Source: Asticcacaulis benevestitus DSM 16100 = ATCC BAA-896 (GTDB lineage: Bacteria; Pseudomonadota; Alphaproteobacteria; Caulobacterales; Caulobacteraceae). Taken from it: 64,000 nucleotides of DNA. A program made the translations under genes and the position numbers. The stretch spans positions 248,001-312,000 of the forward strand of contig NZ_AQWM01000003.1 in the NCBI RefSeq assembly GCF_000376105.1, in the 5' to 3' direction. The notes beneath the pieces were generated by a model. It saw only the letters and a list, made by a program, of their open reading frames with translations. It was not told the origin of the DNA and did no database searches. This document shows, in pieces, positions 43,904 to 54,104 of this stretch. Positions within the stretch are counted from its first letter, which is position 1. Each line of letters opens with the position of its first letter.

Positions 43904-44617
43904 CTAGCCGATCGTCGGCAGCGGGTTGGCGCGGGCCGTATCGAGATACTTGGCCGAGACCGGCTTCAGGTTGTCATCCAGCTTAACCACCAGCGGATTG
44001 CCGGTCGGCACCTCGACCTCAAGGATGGCTTCTTCCGACAGATCGAACAGCGATTTCAGGACGGCGCGGATCGAATTACCGTGCGCTGCCACCAGAACCG
44101 TATCGCCCGCCTTGAGTGCCGGCACGATGTCTCCGGTCCAGAACGGCATAACGCGATCGAGCGTCGTCTTCAGGCTTTCGGTGTCGGGCAGGTCGGCGCC
44201 GGCATAGCGACGGTCGCCCTTGAAATCGTAGGCGCTGCCGGATTCCAGCGGCGGCGGCGGCACGTCATACGAACGGCGCCAGATCTTGACCTGATCCTCG
44301 CCGTGCTTGGCGGCGGTTTCGGCCTTGTCGAGGCCCGTCAGACCGCCGTAGTGACGCTCATTGAGGCGCCAGTCCTTGACCACCGGCACAAAGCTCTGCC
44401 CTGCGGCTTCAAGCGCCAGATTACAGGTGCGGATGGCGCGGGTGAGCACCGAGGTAAAGGCCTTGTCGATCTCGATGCCTTCGGCCTTGATCAACTCGCC
44501 GCCGCGCGTCGCCTGGGCTTCACCTTCGCTGGTCAGGTTGACATCAACCCAACCGGTGAAGCGGTTTTCCAGGTTCCACTGGCTTTGGCCATGGCGCAGA
44601 AGGACGAGTGTAGGCAT
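43904..44617 (-). CDS. gpmA: 2,3-bisphosphoglycerate-dependent phosphoglycerate mutase
   Basis: A 237-residue dPGM. The phospho-acceptor motif [10 protein letters not shown] puts His at position 9. [25 protein letters not shown] (the acid/base Glu) and [13 protein letters not shown] with the second His are all present. It interconverts 3- and 2-phosphoglycerate in glycolysis. The length is normal. It is the first gene of a two-gene unit with the RibD-like deaminase. Confidence 0.95.
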   Translation of the reverse strand: MPTLVLLRHGQSQWNLENRFTGWVDVNLTSEGEAQATRGGELIKAEGIEIDKAFTSVLTRAIRTCNLALEAAGQSFVPVVKDWRLNERHYGGLTGLDKAETAAKHGEDQVKIWRRSYDVPPPPLESGSAYDFKGDRRYAGADLPDTESLKTTLDRVMPFWTGDIVPALKAGDTVLVAAHGNSIRAVLKSLFDLSEEAILEVEVPTGNPLVVKLDDNLKPVSAKYLDTARANPLPTIG

Positions 44618-44674
44618 GAAGGCATCTCCGGACTGTGAAATATGCGATGGCTATAAGTGGCTTAGGATCAGATA

Positions 44675-45481
44675 TCAATACACATGCAGCGTGTCGCCGG
44701 GACGGAGCGTGCCCCCCTTAAGGATGCGCGCGTAGATACCGCAATCGCGGTGACCATAATGCTCCCACAGCGCGGTGCAGAGATCGACATCGCGTTCGGC
44801 CGTGTCGGGGTTCATATGGGTGGCAACGCAGCGCACGATCGGCTTGAGCACCTCGAAGTGCGGCCCCTCCTCGCCAATGCGGATATGCCGGCCCACCCAA
44901 TCATGATCCTCGAAGGCGACCAGATCCTCGACCCATATATTGGCGCGCAGACGCAAAGGGTCGAGTTCGCGGCCGATACGTTGACCGAGATCACGCAAGG
45001 AGTTGAGGTTGAGAAACGACACGAAGCCCTTGCCGGAATCGGTAAAGCGGAAATGACTATGCACCTCATCCCAATTCGGTGCGCGTAAGAGGTTTAAGGG
45101 AAAGGCGACCGGATCATAGTCTTCGTGACGCGCCAGGATCGTCTCGACATGGCGCGCCAGCGCATGACAGCCAGCCTCCGACGCCATATCGAAGCGCCAC
45201 GACTTGCCATCCTCGTCGGTGACCTCGAAGACATCTTCGATCTCATCATAACGGGTGCGCAGTCGCGCCACGGCGGGAAAACGCGCCAGCACAGCGAACT
45301 TCATCTTGGAAATGGTTTTGGGCGCCAGAGCGTCAAAGCCGGAATGGCCGACTTCCAGCGCATAGAGCCGGTCGAACGGAAAGAAAGCGTCCGGGCACAG
45401 CAGGGCTTCGCTCACAGGTTCCGGCGTAAAGCCCTTGATCGGGTGCCGCCAGAGTTGGGTGATCGCGCCCGTCGTCGACAT
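44675..45481 (-). CDS. MOSC-domain protein
   Basis: A 268-residue protein with the MOSC N-terminal beta-barrel (ITQLWRHPIKGFTPEPVSEALL) and the MOSC domain proper (LRLRANIWVEDLVAFEDHDW, then CVATHMNPDTAERD with the conserved Cys). Such proteins handle molybdenum cofactor or sulfur; some reduce N-hydroxylated compounds. A KxPRC-like pattern appears as KPIVRCVAT. It lies one base after the small membrane protein gene, at the end of the prfA operon. No other cofactor genes are near. Confidence 0.85.
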   Translation of the reverse strand: MSTTGAITQLWRHPIKGFTPEPVSEALLCPDAFFPFDRLYALEVGHSGFDALAPKTISKMKFAVLARFPAVARLRTRYDEIEDVFEVTDEDGKSWRFDMASEAGCHALARHVETILARHEDYDPVAFPLNLLRAPNWDEVHSHFRFTDSGKGFVSFLNLNSLRDLGQRIGRELDPLRLRANIWVEDLVAFEDHDWVGRHIRIGEEGPHFEVLKPIVRCVATHMNPDTAERDVDLCTALWEHYGHRDCGIYARILKGGTLRPGDTLHVY

Positions 45482-45482
45482 G

Positions 45483-45692
45483 TCAGCGTTTGCTCCGGTA
45501 TTGCAGCCAGCTCACCACAAATAGAACGAGACTGAACGCGAACAGCAGGGGCGGCATCGTCAGGGCAGTTTCGACAAAGCCGAAACCGGCCTTCATATTC
45601 TGATACATGACCGCCGCCGCCAGCAGAAACTGACCGATCAGTAACATGCCCCACAGTATAAGGACCTTGCCCATAAGAGGTTTTGGTATCAT
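45483..45692 (-). CDS. Small two-helix membrane protein
   Basis: A 69-residue protein with two membrane helices ([21 protein letters not shown] and [19 protein letters not shown]) and a basic C-terminus (RSKR). It overlaps the end of prfA by four bases and the MOSC gene follows after one base, so it is translated as part of that operon. I do not recognise a family. Tight spacing and clean membrane segments support it as a real gene. Confidence 0.7.
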   Translation of the reverse strand: MIPKPLMGKVLILWGMLLIGQFLLAAAVMYQNMKAGFGFVETALTMPPLLFAFSLVLFVVSWLQYRSKR

Positions 45693-46765
45693 CCCAGTTC
45701 CTCGGCAAGCATGGCCAGACGTTCGGCCTGGTCCTCGTTGATCAGGGCATTGATCATCTGGTCCATATCACCTTCCATGAATTGCGGCAGGTTATAGAGG
45801 GTCAGGTTGATGCGGTGATCGGAAACGCGCCCCTGCGGGTAGTTGTAGGTACGGATGCGCTCGGAGCGATCACCCGAGCCAACCTGGCTCTTACGGGCAT
45901 CAGAGCGCGCCGTATCGAGCGCCGTGCGCTGCTGATCATACAGACGTGCTTTAAGGTTGCGCATGGCGATAGCACGGTTCATATGCTGCGATTTTTCCGA
46001 ACTGGTCACCACGATGCCCGATGGCATGTGCGTAATGCGCACGGCGGAATCGGTCTTGTTGACGTGCTGGCCGCCCGAACCCGAAGCGCGATAGGTATCG
46101 ATACGGATATCCTTGTCGAGAATCTCGATCTCGACGTCCTCGGCTTCCGGCAGCACCGCCACGGTGGCCGCCGAGGTATGGATACGACCGCCGGCTTCGG
46201 TGGCGGGAACGCGCTGCACGCGGTGAACGCCCGATTCAAACTTGAGCTTGCCGAAAACGCCATCGCCGGTCACCGAGGCGATGATTTCCTTGTAGCCGCC
46301 CATTTCGCCTTCGCTGACCGAGTCGATCTCGACCTTCCAGCCCTGCGATGACGCGAAGCGCGAATACATACGGAACAGATCGCCGGCGAAGATGGCGGCT
46401 TCGTCACCGCCTGTGCCGGCGCGCACTTCCAGAATGGCCGAGGCGTTGACGTCCTTGTCCTGCGGTGCCAGCAACAGCGCCACGCCGTGCTCAAGTTCCG
46501 GCAGGGTGGTTTTCAGCGCGTCCAGTTCTTCGGTCGCCAGCGGCGACAGATCCGGATCATTGAGCGCCGCCATCTCTTCCAGTTCGGGCACCGACTGGCG
46601 CGCCTTCTGCAGACGGCTGACCGCGTCGAAAACCGGCTTCAGTTCCGAGTGCTCCTTGGACAGCTTGACGATCTCGGCGCCATCGGTCACCGACTCCATG
46701 CGCGCTTCGATCATATGGAAGCGGTCCATAACTTGGGCAAGCTTGGCATCGGGAAGGTGTATCAA
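45689..46765 (-). CDS. prfA: Peptide chain release factor 1
   Basis: A 358-residue RF1. The hydrolysis motif GGQ lies at residues 231-233 ([19 protein letters not shown]), and a PAT-type codon-recognition region lies around [18 protein letters not shown]. It frees the peptide at UAA and UAG. In many bacteria prmC follows prfA; here a small membrane protein and a MOSC protein follow instead, so prmC must be elsewhere if present. Confidence 0.96.
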   Translation of the reverse strand: MIHLPDAKLAQVMDRFHMIEARMESVTDGAEIVKLSKEHSELKPVFDAVSRLQKARQSVPELEEMAALNDPDLSPLATEELDALKTTLPELEHGVALLLAPQDKDVNASAILEVRAGTGGDEAAIFAGDLFRMYSRFASSQGWKVEIDSVSEGEMGGYKEIIASVTGDGVFGKLKFESGVHRVQRVPATEAGGRIHTSAATVAVLPEAEDVEIEILDKDIRIDTYRASGSGGQHVNKTDSAVRITHMPSGIVVTSSEKSQHMNRAIAMRNLKARLYDQQRTALDTARSDARKSQVGSGDRSERIRTYNYPQGRVSDHRINLTLYNLPQFMEGDMDQMINALINEDQAERLAMLAEELG

Positions 46766-46834
46766 GGCGTTATACTCATGAAAGGCCAGATGATGGCGGC
46801 CAGAAAGGTGACAGAATGTGCGGCCTGACTAGAC

Positions 46835-47443
46835 CTATTTAGGGAAGGTTTCAATAAAGCTCTGCCTGCGCTCCAAAACTTCCTGCAAGGCGGCGATGCG
46901 CGGTGCAAGCGACCGCCAGTCGAGAAGACCGAGGCGGAAGTCACAGAAGGTGGCGGCAACGCCGAGACTCAAACTGCCCATATCGAAAACATCCGTCTGC
47001 GGACATAGCGCATCGGCCACCCCAAAGGCGCGCCTGAGATTGTCTTGCCAGCGTTCCAGCCAATAGGGCGAGCGCTCGTTTTCCGGGCGACGGTTTTCGT
47101 AGACGATCTTCGCCATCATTTCGTTCAGGGCCGAGGCGGCCGTTTCCGCTCGCCGCACCTGCCAGTAGGCGTCACTCCCCGCCCCCGGCAACAGGCAAGG
47201 ACCGCTGCCTTGCGTATCCAGCCAGGCGCTGATCAGACCGCTGTCGGTCCAGGCCACACCGCTGTCATCGATCAGGGCCGGTATCTGCGACAGCGGGTTG
47301 GCCGCGACCAGATCAGGCGCTGCCTCGACCGGAATGCGCGTGATTTCCTCGACACGATCCGCCAATCCCTTTTCGCGCACCACAATGCGCACCTTGCGGG
47401 CAAAGACAGAGGTCGGACTTATAAACAGTTTCATCTGAGCCAT
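46835..47443 (-). CDS. Glutathione S-transferase family protein
   Basis: A 202-residue GST. The N-terminal thioredoxin-fold domain opens KLFISPTSVFARKVRIV, with the Ser of the catalytic position, and NPLSQIPALIDDSGVAWTDSGLISAWLD holds the cis-Pro and the glutathione-binding residues. The helical C-terminal domain follows. It is likely soluble and detoxifying, with an unknown substrate. ATG 47443 is used; ATG 47434 is possible. It lies upstream of prfA with a 69-base gap, so it may be in the same transcript. Confidence 0.82.
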   Translation of the reverse strand: MAQMKLFISPTSVFARKVRIVVREKGLADRVEEITRIPVEAAPDLVAANPLSQIPALIDDSGVAWTDSGLISAWLDTQGSGPCLLPGAGSDAYWQVRRAETAASALNEMMAKIVYENRRPENERSPYWLERWQDNLRRAFGVADALCPQTDVFDMGSLSLGVAATFCDFRLGLLDWRSLAPRIAALQEVLERRQSFIETFPK

Positions 47444-47641
47444 GTCCGTTAAGATTCACCTTTGTTTTACCTGACGCGCAAAACCTTGTGCGTCAAGGAC
47501 AAAGCACCATCGCTATCCACAATGCGCGACACAGAAGTCTTAACAATCTTTTAAATAAAAAAGGCATTTGTTTGCCTTAATTTAAGATGTTCCCGGTATC
47601 ATACGAAACATAAAGTAACTTTATCTCAGAACGAGAACCTG

Positions 47642-49876
47642 GTGAAACGTACTTCGAGTGAACTAAAACTGCTCGCGCCCATGGCCTTGATTGTCGTGGT
47701 GGCCGTCTGTGCTTTGGTGGGCAGTTTGTGGGTCTGGGCCGAACAGGCCGACAAGATGTCGCGGATTCGCGAAGAGAAACTCGTCATGCTGGGGCTTGAC
47801 CAGATGGCGGATGATCATGCCCAGCTCATGACACCGATCACCATCTGGGGCGATGCTGTCAAAAAAACATCTGTCAAATACGATGAAGAATGGGTCTTCA
47901 ACAATATCGGCAAGTATTTTGAGAATTTCCTCAATTTCGAATCCAATCTTTTGCTGAACAGCAATGATGAGCCCGTCTTTGCTTACCGGAAAGGCCACAA
48001 GGCCGATCCGGCCGAATTCGCGGATATGGCCGCTCAAACAAGCAGCCTGGTCAAGACCCTGCGCGCCGATTTCAATGAGCGCCGCCTGCATAACACGCCT
48101 TACAACACCGACAGCAATCACCTCGGCAAGCTGATGGCGATCAATGGTCGTATCTATATTGTCGGCGCCAGCCTGCTGCTGCCCGACGACCAGACCTCGC
48201 CTCTGTTGAAATATACCCCCTTCGCCGCCGTCGGCACGCATGAGCTTTCCAGTGAAGAACTGATCGTTCTCTCGCAACGCTACATGGTGTCAAACATCAC
48301 CTTGCTGCGCCCCGGCCAGATCAAGGCGCCCGGTTCGGCGGCGGTCGCATTCCGTGATGACAACGGCAAGGTGCTGGCCGAACTGACCTGGATGCCGGAC
48401 ACGCCCGGCCGCACCCTGTTTATCCGTACCCTCGGCCCCGTGCTGATGATTTCGCTTGGCCTCGGCCTCATCGCCATTGTGCTGCTGCACCAGAGCCAGC
48501 GCGCCGCGCAAGGCCTGATCGCTTCGGAAGCCAAGGCCAAACACATGGCCCTGCACGATAGTCTGACGGGTTTGCCTAACCGCACCCTGTTCGCTGACCG
48601 CCTCAAACAGGCCAATGAACGCCTCAAACGACAGGGCGGCAATGTCGCCGTGATGTGCATCGGGCTGGATCGCTTCAAGGACGTCAACGATACGCTCGGT
48701 CATCTGGCCGGCGACGAACTGATCCGCAAAAACGCGCAAAAGATCAGCGGCATGATCCGTTCCGGCGACACCCTGGCGCGTCTCGGCGGCGATGAGTTCG
48801 TCATCATCCAGACCGATACCGATGGCAGCAGCGCGGCGTCGCTGGCCAAGCGCGTGCTCGAAGGCCTCACCGGCACGGTCAGCCTCGAATCCGGCCAGGT
48901 GTTCTCATCCTGCTCGATCGGCGTCACCCTGTTGCACGACGGTGACATCGAACCCGCCGAAGCCCTGCGTCAGGCCGATCTCGCTCTTTATCGCGCCAAG
49001 GATTCCGGCCGCGGCCAGTATGCCTTCTTTGAAATCGAGATGGACGCCACCATCAAGCTGCGCAAAACACTGGAAACCGGTCTGCGCGAAGCCGTGCACG
49101 TCGAAGACATCGAGGTCGTCTACCAGCCGCAGGTCGATCACTTCGGCCATATCGTCGGCGTCGAGGCCCTGTGCCGCTGGACGCACCCGACACGTGGCCC
49201 CGTCTCGCCGGCCTATTTCATTCCTCTGGCCGAAGAGTGCGGTCTGATGAACGAACTGGGCACCCTGGTAATGCGCCGCGCCATGCAGGACAGCCATCGC
49301 TGGCCGGGCCTTAAAGTGGCGGTCAATGTGTCAGCCACGCAGATGCGCTGCAACACCTTCGTCAGTCATATCAAAGACTTGCTGCAGGAAACCGGCACCT
49401 CGGCGCAGCAGATCGAGATCGAGATCACCGAAGGCGTGCTGCTTAACGATGACAACTCGACCCAGATGATCCTGCGCGACCTGCGCCATATGGGCTTCAC
49501 CATCGCGCTCGACGATTTCGGCACCGGCTATTCGTCGCTTGGTTACCTGAGCCGTTACCCGGTCGACAAGATCAAGATCGACCGTTCTTTCGTGTCGAAT
49601 CTGGGCGTCGACCCGGAAGCCGAGGCGGTTATCCGCGCCATCGTCAAGCTGTCGAAGGCGCTGAACCTGAACATCATCGCCGAAGGCGTTGAAACCCGCG
49701 CTCAAAAGAACATTCTGCGCCAGACGGGCTGCAACATCATCCAGGGCTATCTGTTCTCGAAGCCGGTCGCCCCGGCCGCCATCGACGAGATGATGAAAAA
49801 AGAGCGCAAGCTGGTTATGGATGACGAAGCGGTCTACGTGGCTCCGAAAATCGTCAAGATGACGCCGAGAATGTGA
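47642..49876 (+). CDS. CHASE4-GGDEF-EAL cyclic-di-GMP signalling protein
   Basis: A 744-residue inner-membrane protein. TM1 spans about residues 12-34, a periplasmic CHASE4-like sensor about 50-240 (MTPITIWGDAVKKTS), TM2 about 255-280, GGDEF about 300-465 and EAL about 480-730. The cyclase signature GGDEF (382-386) is intact, with an RSGD inhibitory I-site five residues before it. The phosphodiesterase motifs EAL (508-510), DDFGTGYSSL, KIDRSFV, EGVET and QGYLFSKP are also intact. It could therefore make or break c-di-GMP depending on its signal. The start is GTG 47642. Confidence 0.93.
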   Translation: MKRTSSELKLLAPMALIVVVAVCALVGSLWVWAEQADKMSRIREEKLVMLGLDQMADDHAQLMTPITIWGDAVKKTSVKYDEEWVFNNIGKYFENFLNFESNLLLNSNDEPVFAYRKGHKADPAEFADMAAQTSSLVKTLRADFNERRLHNTPYNTDSNHLGKLMAINGRIYIVGASLLLPDDQTSPLLKYTPFAAVGTHELSSEELIVLSQRYMVSNITLLRPGQIKAPGSAAVAFRDDNGKVLAELTWMPDTPGRTLFIRTLGPVLMISLGLGLIAIVLLHQSQRAAQGLIASEAKAKHMALHDSLTGLPNRTLFADRLKQANERLKRQGGNVAVMCIGLDRFKDVNDTLGHLAGDELIRKNAQKISGMIRSGDTLARLGGDEFVIIQTDTDGSSAASLAKRVLEGLTGTVSLESGQVFSSCSIGVTLLHDGDIEPAEALRQADLALYRAKDSGRGQYAFFEIEMDATIKLRKTLETGLREAVHVEDIEVVYQPQVDHFGHIVGVEALCRWTHPTRGPVSPAYFIPLAEECGLMNELGTLVMRRAMQDSHRWPGLKVAVNVSATQMRCNTFVSHIKDLLQETGTSAQQIEIEITEGVLLNDDNSTQMILRDLRHMGFTIALDDFGTGYSSLGYLSRYPVDKIKIDRSFVSNLGVDPEAEAVIRAIVKLSKALNLNIIAEGVETRAQKNILRQTGCNIIQGYLFSKPVAPAAIDEMMKKERKLVMDDEAVYVAPKIVKMTPRM

Positions 49877-49937
49877 TCTTTTAAGCTCAAACGCGGCATG
49901 GCCGCCTCGCATTGGCTCGGGCGCCCGGTCGGACCTG

Positions 49938-49960
49938 CCAAATCTCACGAAGAGATTTGG
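49938..49960. repeat. Perfect 9-bp inverted repeat between convergent genes
   Basis: CCAAATCTC, loop ACGAA, GAGATTTGG. It sits between the ends of the c-di-GMP gene and ispG. Neither strand has a clear T-run, so it may protect both mRNA 3' ends or be a weak terminator. Confidence 0.6.
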
Positions 49961-49983
49961 AGATAATATTCAGTGTATGTTGC

Positions 49984-51105
49984 TTACAGCGTATCGGCGT
50001 GGGCCTCAACCAGCCCCACAATATGCTCGATCATGTCGGCATTGCTCAGCTTGTGATCCGGCTTGCCGCCAACATAGACCATGCCGGCCCCTGCCCCACC
50101 GCCGGTAAAGCCGACATCGGTATAGAGCGCCTCGCCCGGACCATTGACGACGCAGCCGATGATCGACAGCGACATTGGCTTGGCGATATGGGCCAGCCGC
50201 TCTTCCAGCTTGGCTACCGTCTCGATGACGTTAAAACCCTGACGCGCGCAGGATGGACAGGCGATGATATTGACGCCGCGATGGCGCAGACCGAGCGATT
50301 TCAGCAGATCGAACCCGACCTTGATTTCCTCGACCGGATCGGCGGCCAGCGACACCCGCAGCGTATCGCCAATACCGGCCCAAAGCAGGTTACCCAGGCC
50401 AATGGCCGAACGGATCGTACCGCTGCGCAAAGGCCCCGCCTCGGTGACGCCGATGTGCAGCGGGCAATCGATAGCGTCGGCAAGCTGGTTATAGGCCGCC
50501 ACGGTCAGGAAAACGTCTGATGCCTTGACCGAAATCTTGAATTCATGGAAATCGTGGTCGCGCAGGATATTGGCGTGGTATAGCGCGCTCTCGACCATGG
50601 CTTCGGGGCACGGCTCGCCGTACTTTTCCATCAGGTCCTTTTCCAGCGAGCCGGCATTGACACCGATCCGCATCGAGCAGCCGTAATCCTTGGCGGCCTG
50701 GATGACCTCCTTCACGCGATCGGCCGAACCGATATTGCCCGGATTGATGCGCAGGCAGGCGGCGCCGGCCTTGGCGGCCTCGATGGCGCGCTTGTAGTGG
50801 AAGTGGATATCCGCCACGATCGGCACATTGGCGTTCTCGACGATCGTCTTGAGCGCATGGGTCGAATCGACGTCCGGGCACGACACGCGCACGATATCGG
50901 CGCCAGCCTCTTCCATGGCCGCGATCTGGCGCAGGGTAGCCTGCGGATCGGAGGTCAGGGTGTTGGTCATGGATTGCACCGTGATCGGCGCATTACCGCC
51001 GACGGCCACCTTGCCCACCATGATCTGACGGCTTTTGCGGCGCTCAATCGCGCGCCATGGCCTCACATGGGTATGGTTACGGTCGTCAGGATGATGGGAA
51101 TCCAT
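49984..51105 (-). CDS. ispG: 4-hydroxy-3-methylbut-2-enyl-diphosphate synthase
   Basis: A 373-residue IspG (GcpE). It starts with the TIM-barrel block [15 protein letters not shown] and later has [11 protein letters not shown] and LRINPGNIG. The [4Fe-4S] ligands are Cys 283 and 286 ([10 protein letters not shown]) and Cys 318 ([10 protein letters not shown]). It converts MEcPP to HMBPP in the MEP isoprenoid pathway. ATG 51105 has AAAGAG upstream; ATG 51135 is an alternative. It lies downstream of rodZ on the same strand, a pairing common in bacteria. Confidence 0.96.
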   Translation of the reverse strand: MDSHHPDDRNHTHVRPWRAIERRKSRQIMVGKVAVGGNAPITVQSMTNTLTSDPQATLRQIAAMEEAGADIVRVSCPDVDSTHALKTIVENANVPIVADIHFHYKRAIEAAKAGAACLRINPGNIGSADRVKEVIQAAKDYGCSMRIGVNAGSLEKDLMEKYGEPCPEAMVESALYHANILRDHDFHEFKISVKASDVFLTVAAYNQLADAIDCPLHIGVTEAGPLRSGTIRSAIGLGNLLWAGIGDTLRVSLAADPVEEIKVGFDLLKSLGLRHRGVNIIACPSCARQGFNVIETVAKLEERLAHIAKPMSLSIIGCVVNGPGEALYTDVGFTGGGAGAGMVYVGGKPDHKLSNADMIEHIVGLVEAHADTL

Positions 51106-51261
51106 AGGTAAACTCTTTGATCTCGCGATGTTCATCGCGCGCTCTAGCGCCGCGAGGCTCCTCGCAACGGCTCGGGCGCACAGTCGTGCTTGCCGGCTTG
51201 CAGCCGGAACTTCTTATATCAGCACGCGGCCGTCACGTCACAACCGTATTTTCAAATAATA

Positions 51262-52473
51262 TTACGGCTGGCTGCCGGATGCCGGCGCCGCAGCAGACGA
51301 TTCCGCAGGCGCAGGCACCACCGCCGGGCGCTGGCTCGGCAAATAGGGAATAGGCCCGCTCGGCTTGTTAGCGGTCAGCGGCGCGATTGTGGTTTGCTGA
51401 GTTGCCACGGGCGCGCCCACCACCTGCCCGGCCTGGGCCTGACGCTGATCGAGCACGCTCGAAAGCTGGGCGGCACGGGCATTGAGCTTGCCGACCGGCG
51501 TCACCACGGCCTCCATAGCGCCGGCATATTCGCCGTTATAATAGATCTCAAAGGCGTTGATATCCGAGACATCGATGAGCAGGTTCTGCTGATCGGCGGC
51601 GGGCAGGCGATAGGCCTCACCGGCACCAATCGAATGCGCGAAATAGACCGTACCCTCCGGGCTGCGCACCACCAGATTGACCGTCCTGGCGGCCTGCAGG
51701 GTGACCGACGAATTTTCCGGCGGCGCACCATAGATCGCCCCGCGCGGATTAAACGCCTTGCGCATCTGCAGCACATCCGACACCGGCACCGGCGCGGCCG
51801 AACTGGAATTCCTCGCCGCTTCGATCGAGGCAAAACCTTCCTCTAAGCCTGGCGTCACATAGGGTGCCGGCACATCCTGATCTCGCGGCGCCGGCTGGGG
51901 CTGCGACACGAAGATGCTCCCGTTGAGCATGTTGGGCACGCCCTGCGCCCATGACGCATTGCCGAACGCCGCCTCGTGCTCACGATGGCCAAAGTTCAGA
52001 TTGGGCTGGCGCTGCACCACATTCCAGATCACCACCGCCGCCACCAGGCTAAGCGCCGCCCCGATATAGAGCCGGTAGTTGGGCTTCACGTCTTCGAGCG
52101 AGGCACCAGACGGCGCATGGAGACGCACGCTGGCGTCGGTGACCTCGCGCTTGTACATATCGGCCAGGGTCTCTTCATCAAGCCCCAGCGCCTTGGCATA
52201 GGCCTTGACGTAGCCGATGGCGAAGGCGCGCGGCGGCAGCACATCATAGGCCGCCTGCTCGAAGGCTTCGAGATAGGCGCGGCGCACGCGGGTAATGTCT
52301 GACACCTTGTCGAGCGAAAACCCCATGGATTCGCGCGTCGTCCTGAGGATCTCCGCCAGGTCGAAACGGTCAGGCAAGCGACCGTCGATCGAGGTCAGGG
52401 CCGGTGACGCGCCGCGATAGAGCCCCTGATAGGGCTCATCCTCAATGATGTTCAGCGGATCGGGCGTACTCAT
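51262..52473 (-). CDS. rodZ: Cell-shape protein RodZ
   Basis: A 403-residue bitopic protein. An N-terminal helix-turn-helix (DLAEILRTTRESMGFSLDKVSDITRVRRAYLEAFE, then LPPRAFAIGYVKAYAKALGLD) binds MreB in known RodZ proteins. One membrane segment follows around residues 135-155 (YRLYIGAALSLVAAVVIWNV). The periplasmic part ends in a DUF4115-type beta domain (RTVNLVVRSPEGTVYF...), after which comes a Pro/Ala/Gln-rich tail. ATG 52473 has AGGA upstream. RodZ couples MreB to the wall-building machinery. Confidence 0.88.
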   Translation of the reverse strand: MSTPDPLNIIEDEPYQGLYRGASPALTSIDGRLPDRFDLAEILRTTRESMGFSLDKVSDITRVRRAYLEAFEQAAYDVLPPRAFAIGYVKAYAKALGLDEETLADMYKREVTDASVRLHAPSGASLEDVKPNYRLYIGAALSLVAAVVIWNVVQRQPNLNFGHREHEAAFGNASWAQGVPNMLNGSIFVSQPQPAPRDQDVPAPYVTPGLEEGFASIEAARNSSSAAPVPVSDVLQMRKAFNPRGAIYGAPPENSSVTLQAARTVNLVVRSPEGTVYFAHSIGAGEAYRLPAADQQNLLIDVSDINAFEIYYNGEYAGAMEAVVTPVGKLNARAAQLSSVLDQRQAQAGQVVGAPVATQQTTIAPLTANKPSGPIPYLPSQRPAVVPAPAESSAAAPASGSQP

Positions 52474-52639
52474 GGTTTTCCTGCACGGGAGCGTGACGAA
52501 CCAAACCATAGGCCCGGTGATTAATCAACAGCGACATGGCGTTAAGCGTCACACATATAACGCAATTTTTGGTGTTTGATATCATGCCCAAGTCGGTTTA
52601 TGACAAGGCCTCCTTAGATTGAATCTGGATTATCCCGAC

Positions 52640-53053
52640 ATGCCCGCAGCCTTCGACGATTTGTACATCGGCCAGAGCGTTTCCATCGGCGCAGGCGTCA
52701 TATCCGAAGAGGAACTGGCGGCCTTCTGCAAATCCTACGCGCCAAGCTGGGACCCGGCCGACGGCGTGCCCGACGCGCTGCTGTTCGCCCTGTGGTCGAA
52801 GCTGGAAACCGAAGCCGCGTCGAACTGGCCGCAAACCAAGCGCCTGGCGGTCGATGCCTTGCGCTGGTCGCGCAATCCGCCGCCGGGCGAACTCTTGCGC
52901 GGTCGCTTGACCGTCATGGGCAAGGATGCCGTGGGCGACACCAAGGGCGTGGTCATCGCGCAGAACGACGTGCTCGATGAAGCCGGCCGGCTGGTGTTTT
53001 CATGCCTGACGCGGTCGGTGTTTCAAAGGCTGCCGCAAGCGCCTGTGGAATAG
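52640..53053 (+). CDS. MaoC-like hotdog-fold protein, divergent
   Basis: A 137-residue protein resembling MaoC-like dehydratases: an opening FDDLYIGQSVSIGAGVISEEELAAFCKSYAP, a central helix and a RGRLTVMGKD strand pair. The usual catalytic Asp/His loop (DxxPxH) is not present as such; SWDPADGVPDAL stands in its place, so activity is doubtful. ATG 52640 is chosen over a TTG at 52619, though the ribosome binding site is weak in both. It is monocistronic and ends at a bidirectional terminator shared with sapC. Confidence 0.65.
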   Translation: MPAAFDDLYIGQSVSIGAGVISEEELAAFCKSYAPSWDPADGVPDALLFALWSKLETEAASNWPQTKRLAVDALRWSRNPPPGELLRGRLTVMGKDAVGDTKGVVIAQNDVLDEAGRLVFSCLTRSVFQRLPQAPVE

Positions 53054-53084
53054 TCCTTAAGACTTAGCCACCCGCTTGAAACCA

Positions 53085-53119
53085 TAAAAAAAGCTCCGGA
53101 CTTTCATCCGGAGCTTTTT
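53085..53119. terminator. Bidirectional intrinsic terminator
   Basis: AAAAAAAGCTCCGGA, loop CTTTCA, TCCGGAGCTTTTT. An 11-bp stem with a T-run on both strands ends the hotdog gene and sapC. Confidence 0.93.
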
Positions 53120-53140
53120 CATTATCCAAAGCTATAAAGC

Positions 53141-53929
53141 TTAGTTGGCGACCGGCGCCGCGGCGTTGCGCTCAATCGTCATGGCGATCAGCTTGTCCCA
53201 GGCCAGAAGCGAGTTCAGGTGGGCGTAGATGTGGGTCAGGGCGCCGTTGTCGCGCAGTTCGACCAGCTTGTCGGCGGACAGTTCGCCCAGCTTCTTCTCG
53301 TCGACCGCGAAGTATTCGGCGATCTTTTGCGGCTCACCCGGCGTACCGTCCGGATTTTGCGGGCGGTAAAGGGTTTCGCGTGCAGCCAGCAGGTCCAGTT
53401 CGCGCAGGAGACCCACGAAGGACTCGGTGCGGCGGCGCTCATTTTCAAAATCCGAGCAGAACTGCATGGCGTTCTCGACGTAAGGCGTGGCCTTGCCGTT
53501 TTCAAAGAAGGGCACGTCCGGGTTGGAGGCGGCCACCATGGCAGCGCCGGTATCGACGCACAGGATCATGCGCTCCTGGCCTTCGTCGTTGGCGAAGACG
53601 AACGGATAGCGGCGGGCGAAGGCCGGCAGGTAGGCGTCGGGCTTGAAGCTGCCTTCAGCCGACACGAACACGTTCTGGCCGGCGGAAAGCCCCATGGCCG
53701 CGACCGGCATGTAGTTCTCACCGATGAAGACGATCGGGAAGCTTAAGGAAGCCGCCGGGAATTCGGCCACGGTCAGCGGCACGACATTGGTTTCAGCCAC
53801 GAAGCCATGCGGCGACGAGATCGCTTTGATGCCCATGGCGGCGTGAGCTTCAGGGCTCAGCGGCTCAGGGGATTTGTAGAAGAGGACGTTTCCGGTGAGC
53901 GTCGCATCGTTGGTTTGTTCTTGTGCCAT
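53141..53929 (-). CDS. SapC-family protein
   Basis: A 262-residue SapC-like protein. Family features include an opening that ends KAISSPHGFVAETNVVPLTVAEF, FPIVFIGENYMPVAAMGL and YPFVFANDEGQERMILCVDT. SapC was named from S-layer loci, but in Caulobacterales and sphingomonads such genes often sit beside TonB-dependent receptors and carbohydrate genes. Here the receptor gene lies 175 bases upstream on the same strand. No signal peptide is visible. The function is not established. Confidence 0.86.
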   Translation of the reverse strand: MAQEQTNDATLTGNVLFYKSPEPLSPEAHAAMGIKAISSPHGFVAETNVVPLTVAEFPAASLSFPIVFIGENYMPVAAMGLSAGQNVFVSAEGSFKPDAYLPAFARRYPFVFANDEGQERMILCVDTGAAMVAASNPDVPFFENGKATPYVENAMQFCSDFENERRRTESFVGLLRELDLLAARETLYRPQNPDGTPGEPQKIAEYFAVDEKKLGELSADKLVELRDNGALTHIYAHLNSLLAWDKLIAMTIERNAAAPVAN

Positions 53930-54104
53930 GGTCGCTTTACTAGAGGGCTGGAGTAAAAAGGAACTTCGCTTCTAGCCCAACGGATTGTTTCCGGCAAGCG
54001 CCGTGACTGGATAGGCGAGCCAGCCGGTATTTTTTCTGTTTTCGGCGTGTGTCTGTAACGTTTTGGGGCGGAGGAAGGCCTGTGCTTCCCCCGCTCCTCT
54101 TCGA

